Positions 1-5,225 of a DNA stretch of 5,285 bases are shown one piece after another. The stretch is from Paracoccaceae bacterium (lineage in GTDB: Bacteria > Pseudomonadota > Alphaproteobacteria > Rhodobacterales > Rhodobacteraceae). How positions within the stretch are numbered: position 1 is the first letter of the stretch; the number at the start of each line of letters is the position of its first letter. The stretch covers positions 1-5,285 of the forward strand of contig JALVEX010000049.1 in NCBI GenBank assembly GCA_027030435.1, read 5' to 3'. The notes beneath the pieces are model-generated. The model made no database searches, was not told where the DNA came from, and saw only the letters and a list, made by a program, of their open reading frames with translations. The position numbers and the translations under genes were made by a program.

Positions 1-420
1 GCACACCGGGGTATCGTAAAGCGCGCGCACCACGAGGCTGCGGTAGCTCCTGTAGCCGCCGGCAAGGGTCTCGGCCTGCCAGCCCACCTGGCGCAGGATG
101 GTGGCAAGGCTGCCCGAGCGCTGCCCGCCACGCCAGCACATCACCAGGGGCCGCCAGTCCGCCCCCTTCCCGGCCAGCGGCCCCTCCAGATGCGCCGCCG
201 CATTGCGCGCCACCAGCGCCGCGCCGATGCGGCGGGCGAGGAAGCGGCTCTCCTGCACGTAGATCGTGCCCACCCGCGCGCGCTCGGCATCATCGAGCAC
301 GGGGAGATTGAGCGCGCCGGGGATGTGATCCTCGGCAAATTCCGAAGGCGAACGCACGTCCACGATATCGTCAAACGGCAGGGCCTTCAGATCGGCAAGC
401 GCGGTGAGTTCATATGGCAT
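1..420 (-). CDS. mnmH: tRNA 2-selenouridine synthase MnmH (SelU/YbbB), N-terminal part, cut by window edge
   Basis: I translated the minus strand from the ATG at 420; 140 codons run to the window edge without a stop. Family knowledge: MnmH replaces sulfur by selenium at wobble 2-thiouridine-34 of tRNA Lys/Glu/Gln using selenophosphate, through a geranylated intermediate, in the cytoplasm. Seen: a rhodanese domain fills the visible part, with DVRSPSEFAEDHIPGA at residues 21-36, the catalytic loop CWRGGQRSGS starting at Cys95 (equivalent to E. coli Cys97), and the family-specific GGYRSYR at 121-127. CWRGGxRS followed by GGYxxYR separates MnmH from ordinary rhodaneses. The P-loop ATPase half expected in a protein of about 350-370 residues lies outside the window. 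The start gives the typical short lead before the rhodanese domain; only a weak AGGAA lies about 14 nt upstream. It is divergent from the CorC-like gene across 153 bp in which I see no clear promoter. Confidence 0.93.
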   Translation of the reverse strand, partial: MPYELTALADLKALPFDDIVDVRSPSEFAEDHIPGALNLPVLDDAERARVGTIYVQESRFLARRIGAALVARNAAAHLEGPLAGKGADWRPLVMCWRGGQRSGSLATILRQVGWQAETLAGGYRSYRSLVVRALYDTPVC

Positions 421-573
421 GTGGCGAAAACCCGTTCCTGTGCGGATGCGCCCTGACGCGGGCGCGGGGCGATCATTACACCGCCCGCTCCCCCTTGCCC
501 AGCCCATCCGCCCTTGCGATATGCCCGCCGAGCCCGCATAAGAAGGCACCCATCACCAGCGGCAGAAAATGCA

Positions 574-1872
574 ATGACGGCAATCGACACAACCTTCTGG
601 CTGACAGTGGCGGCAATCTTCGTGCTGCTGATGCTCTCGGCCTTCTTCTCGGGCTCGGAAACCGCGCTCACCGCCGCCTCGCGCGCCAAGCTTCGCGCCA
701 TGGCCGACAAGGGCATCCGCGGCGCCCGGCGCGCCATCCGCCTCACCGAAGACAGCGAACGCCTGATCGGCGCCGTGCTTCTGGGCAACAACATGGTCAA
801 CATCCTCGCCGCCTCGCTTGCCACCGCCCTCTTCACCCGCCTGTTCGGCGAAAGCGGCGTGGCCCTCGCCACCCTGGTGATGACCTTCCTGGTGCTGGTC
901 TTCGCCGAAGTGCTGCCCAAGACCTACGCCATCACCAACCCGGAACAGGCCGCCATCAAGGTCAGCCCCTGGATCCTGCCGATCGTGCGGCTGTTCTCGC
1001 CCGTCGTCTCGCTGATCCGCGCCTTCGTGCGCTGGGTGCTGCGCCGCTTCGGGCTCGATCCCGATCCCGATACCCATATCCTCGCCGTGCGCGACGAGAT
1101 CGTGGGCGCGATCAGCCTCGGCCATTCCGCCGGCGCCATGGAAAAGGAGGATCGCGACCGCCTGCTCGGCGCGCTCGATCTCGGCGATCGCACGGTGGAG
1201 GAAATCATGCTGCACCGCTCCGAAATCGAGATGATAGACGCCGATGACGATCCCGAAACCGTGCTCGAGCAATGCCTGAAATCGGCCCACACGCGGCTGC
1301 CCGTCTATCGCGAAAACCCCGAAAACATCGTCGGCGTGATCCACGCCAAGGATCTGTTGCGCGCCATGCACGATCTGATGCTGGGGCCGGAGGCCTCGAA
1401 GAAGGCGCTGCGCGATTTCAACGTGATGGACGTGGCCATGCCGCCCTATTTCATTCCCGAAACCACCACGCTGGACGATCAGATGCGCGAATTCCTGCGC
1501 CGCCACACCCATTTCGCGCTGGTGGTGGACGAATACGGCGCGCTTCAGGGGCTCGTCACGCTCGAGGACATCCTCGAGGAGATCGTCGGCGAGATCACCG
1601 ATGAATTCGACCGCCCGTCGGGCGAACAGATCCGCGAAACCCGCGATGGCGCGGTCATTGTCGATGGCACGGTGACGATCCGCGATCTCAACCGCGCGAT
1701 GGACTGGAACCTCCCCGACGATGAGGCCAACACCATCGCCGGCCTGGTGATCCACGAAGCCCAGACCATCCCGCAGGAAGGCCAGGTGTTTTCCTTCCAC
1801 GGCTTCCGCTTCGAGATCCTGAAGCGCGAGGGCAACCGGATCGCGAAGCTGAAGATCCGCCCGCTGTTGTAG
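574..1872 (+). CDS. CNNM/HlyC-CorC family membrane protein with CBS pair (putative Mg/Co transporter)
   Basis: This 432-residue inner-membrane protein has the full CNNM/CorC architecture. Family knowledge: members are linked to Mg2+ (and Co2+) efflux or homeostasis, with nucleotide-binding CBS domains as sensors; the substrate here is inferred. Seen: a DUF21/CNNM membrane domain at about residues 5-160 with four hydrophobic segments (about 8-25, 65-88, 96-112, 133-155) and signatures SGSETALTA (26-34), GNNMVN (71-76) and AEVLPKTYA (111-119). A CBS pair spans about 205-340, including RLPVYRENPENIVGVIHAKD, VVDEYG (317-322) and GLVTLEDILEEIVGEI (326-341). A CorC_HlyC C-terminal domain spans about 350-430. 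The ATG at 574 is chosen because it puts the first helix at the N-terminus. The only in-frame alternative is a TTG at 514, which adds 20 arginine-rich residues unlike the family. The Shine-Dalgarno is weak. It converges on der. Confidence 0.93.
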   Translation: MTAIDTTFWLTVAAIFVLLMLSAFFSGSETALTAASRAKLRAMADKGIRGARRAIRLTEDSERLIGAVLLGNNMVNILAASLATALFTRLFGESGVALATLVMTFLVLVFAEVLPKTYAITNPEQAAIKVSPWILPIVRLFSPVVSLIRAFVRWVLRRFGLDPDPDTHILAVRDEIVGAISLGHSAGAMEKEDRDRLLGALDLGDRTVEEIMLHRSEIEMIDADDDPETVLEQCLKSAHTRLPVYRENPENIVGVIHAKDLLRAMHDLMLGPEASKKALRDFNVMDVAMPPYFIPETTTLDDQMREFLRRHTHFALVVDEYGALQGLVTLEDILEEIVGEITDEFDRPSGEQIRETRDGAVIVDGTVTIRDLNRAMDWNLPDDEANTIAGLVIHEAQTIPQEGQVFSFHGFRFEILKREGNRIAKLKIRPLL

Positions 1873-1933
1873 CCGGCCACGGCGCGAAGGACGTGCCGCA
1901 GGATCAGGATTACCCGCTCCTCATCATTATCAT

Positions 1934-1992
1934 TGGTCCATAAATATCCCGGGGGTGCGGGGCGGGGGGCGGAAGAAAGAGGGGCGCCCCCG
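1934..1992. terminator. Intergenic motif plus GC-rich hairpin between convergent genes; candidate bidirectional terminator
   Basis: The 156-bp gap between the stops of the CorC-like gene and der contains TGGTCCATAAATATCC (1934-1949), then G-rich DNA. A stem pairs 1962-1971 with 1984-1992: nine base pairs with one bulged G around a 13-nt purine-rich loop. Read on the minus strand, downstream of der, the order is hairpin, C-rich stretch, then GGATATTTATGGACCA. I recall hairpins followed by GGATATTT-GGACCA-like tails as common after Rhodobacterales genes. Neither direction has a long U-tract, so termination activity is inferred from position and structure. Confidence 0.5.
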
Positions 1993-2028
1993 CAATAAAG
2001 CCGCCCATCCGGAGAGGAGCGAAGCCAC

Positions 2029-3504
2029 CTATTCGCTCTTCCCCTTCTTGCCCAGATGCTTGCGCAGCCGGCTTGGCGTCGATTTCCTGCGATCCTTGTA
2101 GGGGTTCTTGTCGGCCTGGCTGCGCATCCACAGCCGGATCGGCGTGCCGGGCATGTCAAAATCTTCCCGTAACGCATTGACAAGATAACGCGAATAGCTT
2201 TCGGGCAGCTTCTCGGGCTGCGAGCACATCACCACGAATCCGGGCGGGCGGGTCTTGGCCTGGGTCATGTAGCGCAGCTTGATGCGCCGGCCCGAGGGCG
2301 CCGGCGGGGGATGGGCCTCCACCATCTCCTTCAGCCAGCGATTGAGCGCCGCCGTGGGCACGCGCCGGTTCCACACCTCATAGGCCTTCAGCACCGCCGC
2401 GCGCAGCCGATCGAGCCCCTTGCCCGTTTTTGCCGAAACCGTCACCAGCGGCACGCCTCTGAGTTGCGGCAACAGCCGCTCGCACTGCTCGCGCAACTCC
2501 TTCAGCTTCTTCTGCTTCTCGGGCTCCGCATCCCATTTGTTGACCGCGATCACCACCGCCCGCCCCTCGCGCTCGGCGAGATCGGCGATGCGCAGATCCT
2601 GCTGCTCGAAAGGCTTTTCGGCATCCAGCAGCACGATCACCACCTCGGCAAACCTGACCGCCCGCAGACCGTCCGAAACCGAAAGCTTCTCGAGCTTCTC
2701 CTGCACCTTCGCCTTCTTGCGCATTCCCGCGGTGTCAAACATCCGCACCGGAAGCCCATCCCAATCGAGCCTGACCGAGATCGCATCGCGCGTGATCCCC
2801 GCCTCGGGCCCGGTGAGCAGACGATCTTCGCCAAGCAACCTGTTGATCAGCGTGGATTTTCCCGCATTGGGCCGCCCCACCACGGCCACCTGGAGCGGCT
2901 TCTCGCGGCTCGGCACCCGGGCACCCTCGCCCGCGCTCTCCTCCTCCGCCTCATCACCGCTCACGTCCACATCCGTTTCCGGCTGATCGCGGCGTGCGCG
3001 CGCCTCATGCTCTTCGGCAATCGGCAGAAGCGCCGCGTAAAGCTCGTCAAGCCCCTCGCCATGCTCGGCCGAAAGGCGGATCGGCTCGCCCAGCCCGAGG
3101 CTCCAGGCCTCGATCAGCCCCGCCTCGCCGGCCCGCCCCTCGGCCTTGTTCGCGGCCAGCAGCACATGGGCGTTCCGGCGCCGCAGGATATCGGCAAACA
3201 CCTCATCCGTGGGCGTGACGCCCGCGCGCGCATCGATCATGAACAGGCAGGCATCCGCCATCTCCACCGCCCGCTCCGTCAGCCGGCGCATCCGCCCCTG
3301 CAGGCTCTCGTCGGTGGCCTCCTCGAGCCCCGCCGTATCGATCACCGTGAATTTCAGATCGCCAAGCCGCGCCTCGCCCTCGCGCAGATCGCGCGTAACA
3401 CCCGGCTGATCGTCCACCAGCGCCAGCCGCTTGCCCACCAGCTTGTTGAACAGCGTCGATTTTCCCACGTTGGGCCGCCCGACAATGGCAAGTGTGAAGC
3501 TCAT
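2029..3504 (-). CDS. der: Ribosome biogenesis GTPase Der (EngA)
   Basis: Der is an essential cytoplasmic GTPase that binds the 50S precursor and promotes its late assembly; it is recognised by two tandem Era-like G domains followed by a KH-like domain. Seen in 491 residues. G domain 1: GRPNVGKST (9-17), PGVTRD (34-39), DTAG (56-59), NKAE (119-122), SAEHGEG (145-151). An acidic, variable linker spans about 165-203. G domain 2: GRPNAGKST (210-218), AGITRD (235-240), DTAG (257-260), NKWD (322-325), SAKTGKG (357-363). The KH-like domain spans about 380-465 and ends in a very basic tail. The length is somewhat above the usual 440-490 because of the linker. G4 of domain 1 is NKAE where NKxD is canonical; I believe this is common in alphaproteobacterial Der. 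The ATG at 3504 has GGAGG upstream. It appears monocistronic and converges on the CorC-like gene. Confidence 0.97.
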   Translation of the reverse strand: MSFTLAIVGRPNVGKSTLFNKLVGKRLALVDDQPGVTRDLREGEARLGDLKFTVIDTAGLEEATDESLQGRMRRLTERAVEMADACLFMIDARAGVTPTDEVFADILRRRNAHVLLAANKAEGRAGEAGLIEAWSLGLGEPIRLSAEHGEGLDELYAALLPIAEEHEARARRDQPETDVDVSGDEAEEESAGEGARVPSREKPLQVAVVGRPNAGKSTLINRLLGEDRLLTGPEAGITRDAISVRLDWDGLPVRMFDTAGMRKKAKVQEKLEKLSVSDGLRAVRFAEVVIVLLDAEKPFEQQDLRIADLAEREGRAVVIAVNKWDAEPEKQKKLKELREQCERLLPQLRGVPLVTVSAKTGKGLDRLRAAVLKAYEVWNRRVPTAALNRWLKEMVEAHPPPAPSGRRIKLRYMTQAKTRPPGFVVMCSQPEKLPESYSRYLVNALREDFDMPGTPIRLWMRSQADKNPYKDRRKSTPSRLRKHLGKKGKSE

Positions 3505-3511
3505 CGATCCG

Positions 3512-3516
3512 CCTCC
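3512..3516 (-). promoter_or_regulatory. Shine-Dalgarno of der
   Basis: On the minus strand GGAGG lies seven bases before the ATG at 3504. It is a near-perfect anti-16S match at good spacing, and it fixes the der start. No convincing -35/-10 pair was found upstream of it. Confidence 0.8.
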
Positions 3517-3596
3517 AGGTTGCGATCAAGCTGCCGGCTTACACCAAAGCCCCGGTCGCGAAAACCCCTGATTGAATACTGATCCCCCCTCATCAC

Positions 3597-3612
3597 TGGT
3601 CCACAAATATCC
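3597..3612. repeat. Second copy of intergenic motif TGGTCCAYAAATATCC
   Basis: TGGTCCACAAATATCC matches the copy at 1934-1949 in 15 of 16 positions and has the same orientation. Both are preceded by a similar CCTCATCA-containing stretch a few bases to the left. Both lie on the downstream side of a minus-strand gene (der and cysE) and next to GC-rich inverted repeats. This suggests a genome-wide 3'-flank element, not chance. Its distance from the cysE stop (about 360 bp) is unusual and fits a later insertion between cysE and its 3' flank. Confidence 0.6.
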
Positions 3613-3638
3613 AGTCCGTCTTTGACGTGTCATGATGG

Positions 3639-3733
3639 TTGCGGGCGGGGCTGGTTAATATCGGGATGCTCTGATTGCTCAGGGGAGCCGCCTCCGGGGG
3701 GGCATCGTCTCCGGGTCCGAGCCCCGCCCGCAA
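3639..3733. repeat. 14-bp perfect inverted repeat around a 67-nt loop
   Basis: TTGCGGGCGGGGCT at 3639-3652 is the exact reverse complement of AGCCCCGCCCGCAA at 3720-3733, separated by 67 nt. The interior carries CTCCGGG twice as a direct repeat (3692-3698, 3709-3715) and could fold further. It could be a long stem-loop downstream of cysE on the minus strand, the boundary of a decayed mobile element, or part of a structured noncoding RNA. No coding signal is visible inside. Confidence 0.65.
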
Positions 3734-3747
3734 TGATTTGTCCTGCA

Positions 3748-3786
3748 CAGTCGATCGGGACGGCTGCTGCCGATCCCGTGCGACTG
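3748..3786. repeat. 39-nt imperfect hairpin just upstream of the transposase-like remnant
   Basis: The arms CAGTCG (3748-3753) and CGACTG (3781-3786) pair perfectly. Inside them CGGGA pairs with TCCCG, then CGGC pairs with GCC-G across one bulged A, closing a TGCT loop. This gives 15 base pairs with one 2x2 internal loop. It ends 13 nt before the ATG at 3800. The placement fits the 5' noncoding region of an IS110-type element, where family members encode a structured guide (bridge) RNA. That role is inference only. Confidence 0.55.
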
Positions 3787-3799
3787 GAACAGGGGTATC

Positions 3800-3925
3800 A
3801 TGCGGGAAAACGTGTTCGGAGTCGATATGGCGAAGAACCGGATCGCCGTTGTCGGCCCCGGGCGGGCACGCGCGCATTGCCGATGCAGAGCCGGCGGCCG
3901 GGTGGCGTTCGAGGCATCGGGCGGG
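3800..3925 (+). pseudogene. Probable remnant of IS110-family (DEDD) transposase, N-terminal fragment with internal deletion
   Basis: The plus-strand ATG at 3800, preceded by AGGGG four bases upstream, opens a frame starting MRENVFGVDMAKNRIAVV. From memory this resembles the start of IS110-family transposases, where G(V/I)D-x-(A/S)K carries the first catalytic Asp of the RuvC-like domain (here Asp9). Residues 33-42, GRVAFEASGG, resemble the second motif (vvFEatG) with the catalytic Glu (Glu38). The Asp-Glu spacing is 29 residues, whereas family members have roughly 45-50, so about 20 residues seem deleted. After residue 42 the similarity stops, and the frame runs antisense into the 3' end of cysE. 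The other two acidic residues and the C-terminal domain are absent, so it cannot be active. Chance resemblance is possible because the match covers only two short blocks. Confidence 0.5.
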
Positions 3926-3952
3926 GGCGGGGCCCCGTCTTTCTCCCTCTGC

Positions 3953-3969
3953 GGCGGCCTCCCGCCGCC
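3953..3969 (-). terminator. Hairpin abutting the cysE stop codon; candidate terminator
   Basis: On the minus strand GGCGGC, a GGGAG loop and GCCGCC follow immediately after the cysE TGA: a six-pair all-GC stem with a five-base loop. A purine-rich stretch follows instead of a U-tract, so it is not a standard intrinsic terminator. It may act as a 3' stabiliser or a pause site. Confidence 0.35.
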
Positions 3970-4776
3970 TCACTCATCCGCCAGCAGCTGATTCATGTTC
4001 ACCGAAGGCTGGCTGCACCCGGCCTCGCCCACCACCCGTGCCGGCACCCCGGCCACGGTGCTGCGCGGCGGCACGTCCTTCAGCACCACCGAACCCGAGG
4101 CGATGCGCGAACATTTCCCCACGCTGATATTTCCGAGCACCTTCGCCCCCGCCCCGATCAGCACCCCGTCGCCGATCTTCGGGTGGCGGTCGCCCTCGCA
4201 TTTGCCGGTGCCGCCCAGCGTCACCCCGTGCAGCATGGAAACATTGTCGCCCACCACCGCCGTTTCCCCGATCACGATCGAATGGCCGTGATCGATCATC
4301 AGCCCCTTGCCGATCCGTGCTGCCGGGTGGATGTCGATGCTGAACATCTCCGAAATCCGCATCTGCAGAAAATAGGCGAAATCCCTGCGCCCGCGCTGCC
4401 AGAGGCAATGGGCGATGCGATAGGCCTGCAGCGCCTGGAAGCCCTTGAAGAAGATCAGCGGCTCCATCTGCCTGTGGCAGGCCGGATCGCGATCATAGAC
4501 CGCCACCAGATCGGCACGCGCGGCGATGCCGAGATCGGGATCGCTCGCGTAGCAATCGTCCGCGATCTCGCGCAGAAGCTGCTCCGACATCTCCCCCGAG
4601 CCGAGCTTCAGCGAAATGCGATAGGCAAGCGCGGCCTCGAGCGTGCAGTGATGCAGGATGGTGGAATGGATGAGCCCGCCCAGAAGCGGCTCCTCGGCGA
4701 TCGCCTCGCGGGCCTCGTCCCTGATCTGCTGCCAGACGGGATCCAGTTCCTCAAGATTGGTGCGCGTCTCGGCCAT
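3970..4776 (-). CDS. cysE: Serine O-acetyltransferase CysE
   Basis: CysE makes O-acetyl-L-serine from L-serine and acetyl-CoA, the committing step of cysteine synthesis in the cytoplasm; the family forms trimers or hexamers inhibited by cysteine. Seen in 268 residues: the alpha-helical SATase N-terminal domain (about 6-110), including SLKLGSGEMSEQLLREIADD and YDRDPAC, then a left-handed beta-helix of hexapeptide repeats (about 145-245). By alignment to E. coli CysE with an offset of five, the active-site residues are Asp148 (DIHP), Asp162-His163 (MIDHGHS), Arg197 and His198 (GDRHPKIG). SVTLGGTGK-like and GAGAKVLGNI blocks are present. The C-terminus ends LLADE, without the terminal Ile that docks into CysK in enterobacteria. 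The ATG at 4776 gives the family-typical MAETRxxLxELDPVW start; upstream ATGs at 4790 and 4801 are out of frame. It is divergent from the DksA-like gene. Confidence 0.97.
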   Translation of the reverse strand: MAETRTNLEELDPVWQQIRDEAREAIAEEPLLGGLIHSTILHHCTLEAALAYRISLKLGSGEMSEQLLREIADDCYASDPDLGIAARADLVAVYDRDPACHRQMEPLIFFKGFQALQAYRIAHCLWQRGRRDFAYFLQMRISEMFSIDIHPAARIGKGLMIDHGHSIVIGETAVVGDNVSMLHGVTLGGTGKCEGDRHPKIGDGVLIGAGAKVLGNISVGKCSRIASGSVVLKDVPPRSTVAGVPARVVGEAGCSQPSVNMNQLLADE

Positions 4777-4807
4777 CGCTCTTTTCCCATCGCTCTTTCA
4801 TCGCTTT
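4773..4807 (-). repeat. Tandem repeat duplicating the cysE translation start
   Basis: On the plus strand CCATCGCTCTTT occurs at 4773-4784 and again at 4787-4798, followed by the partial copy CATCGCTTT at 4799-4807. On the minus strand each unit reads as purine-rich AAAGAGCG (or AAAGCG) followed by ATG, so three start-like modules stand in a row with ATGs at 4801, 4790 and 4776. Only the last is in frame with CysE. The ATG at 4801 opens a 16-codon frame ending at 4751, inside cysE. The one at 4790 opens a longer out-of-frame reading. Confidence 0.75.
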
Positions 4808-4855
4808 CGCCCCCATAATACACATGGAAGCGCGGAAACGGAAACCGCCGATCAC

Positions 4856-4860
4856 GAGGA
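4856..4860 (+). promoter_or_regulatory. Shine-Dalgarno of the DksA-like gene
   Basis: GAGGA lies seven bases before the ATG at 4868. It selects this start over the GTG at 4862, which it would nearly touch. No clear sigma-70-type promoter was found; an AT-rich ATAATA at 4815-4820 is the only -10-like stretch in the divergent gap and lacks a good -35 partner on either strand. Confidence 0.65.
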
Positions 4861-4867
4861 TGTGCCG

Positions 4868-5209
4868 ATGCGCGAGGATCAGTTGCAACGCTACCGGAAG
4901 CGGCTCGGGGAAATGCGCGCGGCGCTTCAGGGCGAGGCCGCGCTTGGCGAGGCCGGCACGGCGACGGTGACGCTCGATCAGCAATCCGTGGGCCGCCTCA
5001 GCCGGATGGACGCCCTCCAGCAGCAGGCCATGGCCCGGGCCACCGAGGCCCGCCGCGCCGCCCGGCTTCAGCGCATCCGCGCCGCGCTCCTGCGCATGGA
5101 GGAAGGCGAATACGGCTGGTGCGCGGAATGTGGCGGGGAAATCGCCCCGGCGCGGCTCGATCTCGATCCCACCGTGCCCACCTGCATCACCTGCGCCCGG
5201 GGCGGGTGA
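4868..5209 (+). CDS. Short TraR/DksA-family zinc-finger protein
   Basis: The 113-residue product has an N-terminal helical region (about 1-75) and a C4 zinc finger, Cys85-x2-Cys88-x17-Cys106-x2-Cys109, with the DksA-type spacing (CAECGGEIAPARLDLDP then CITC). Family knowledge: DksA and TraR enter the RNA polymerase secondary channel and alter initiation at rRNA and amino-acid promoters, DksA together with ppGpp. The block SVGRLSRMDALQQQAM (40-55) resembles what I recall of short DksA relatives. The DxxDxA motif at the coiled-coil tip of true DksA (about 150 residues) is not seen, so equivalent activity should not be assumed. The start is supported by GAGGA upstream. The gene is divergent from cysE across 91 bp; a regulatory link to cysteine synthesis is only a guess. 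Its stop lies 16 bp from the end of the next, convergent gene. Confidence 0.88.
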   Translation: MREDQLQRYRKRLGEMRAALQGEAALGEAGTATVTLDQQSVGRLSRMDALQQQAMARATEARRAARLQRIRAALLRMEEGEYGWCAECGGEIAPARLDLDPTVPTCITCARGG

Positions 5210-5225
5210 GGAACAGAAGGCGCCC

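Larger units (their letters stand above)
3505..3969. other. Gene-poor 465-bp spacer between cysE and der with decayed-insertion features
   Basis: No intact protein-coding gene is supported here on either strand. From the der side it contains the der ribosome binding site, about 80 bp with nothing recognisable, a second copy of the intergenic motif (3597-3612), a long inverted repeat (3639-3733), a compact hairpin (3748-3786), a transposase-like remnant on the plus strand (3800-3925), and a hairpin abutting the cysE stop (3953-3969). Base use is patchy: 3505-3640 is visibly less GC-rich than the genes, while 3890-3970 is extremely GC-rich. No tRNA or known structured RNA was recognised. Confidence 0.7.

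Noticed and set aside
476..553. Minus-strand 25-codon frame MGAFLCGLGGHIARADGLGK... in the mnmH/CorC-like spacer
   Set aside because: No ribosome binding site and a weaker third-position G/C bias than the real genes; a chance frame in GC-rich DNA is more likely.
553..1800. Long minus-strand open frame of 415 codons opposite the CorC-like gene
   Set aside because: It is antisense to a gene with complete CNNM, CBS and CorC_HlyC motifs; the His/Gly/Asp-rich translation is typical of a shadow frame in high-GC DNA.
1873..1900. Possible terminator hairpin right after the CorC-like stop (CGGC with GCCG)
   Set aside because: Only four pairs with an 11-nt loop and no U-tract; the element at 1934-1992 is the better candidate.
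2311..3582. Long plus-strand open frame opposite der
   Set aside because: Antisense shadow of der, whose ten G motifs are all legible on the minus strand.
3526..3633. Minus-strand 35-codon frame upstream of der (starts MTRQRRTGYLWTSDE), a possible leader peptide
   Set aside because: No ribosome binding site, low third-position GC, and the middle is simply the translated intergenic motif GGATATTTGTGGACCA.
3593..3973. Minus-strand 126-codon frame across the cysE-der spacer
   Set aside because: Proline/arginine-rich, begins on the cysE stop region, spans both inverted repeats and the transposase-like remnant; no recognisable family and no start signal.
4791..4820. Promoter in the cysE/DksA-like divergent gap around ATAATA (4815-4820)
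   Set aside because: A -10-like stretch exists, but no acceptable -35 hexamer at 16-18 bp on either strand; not annotated.
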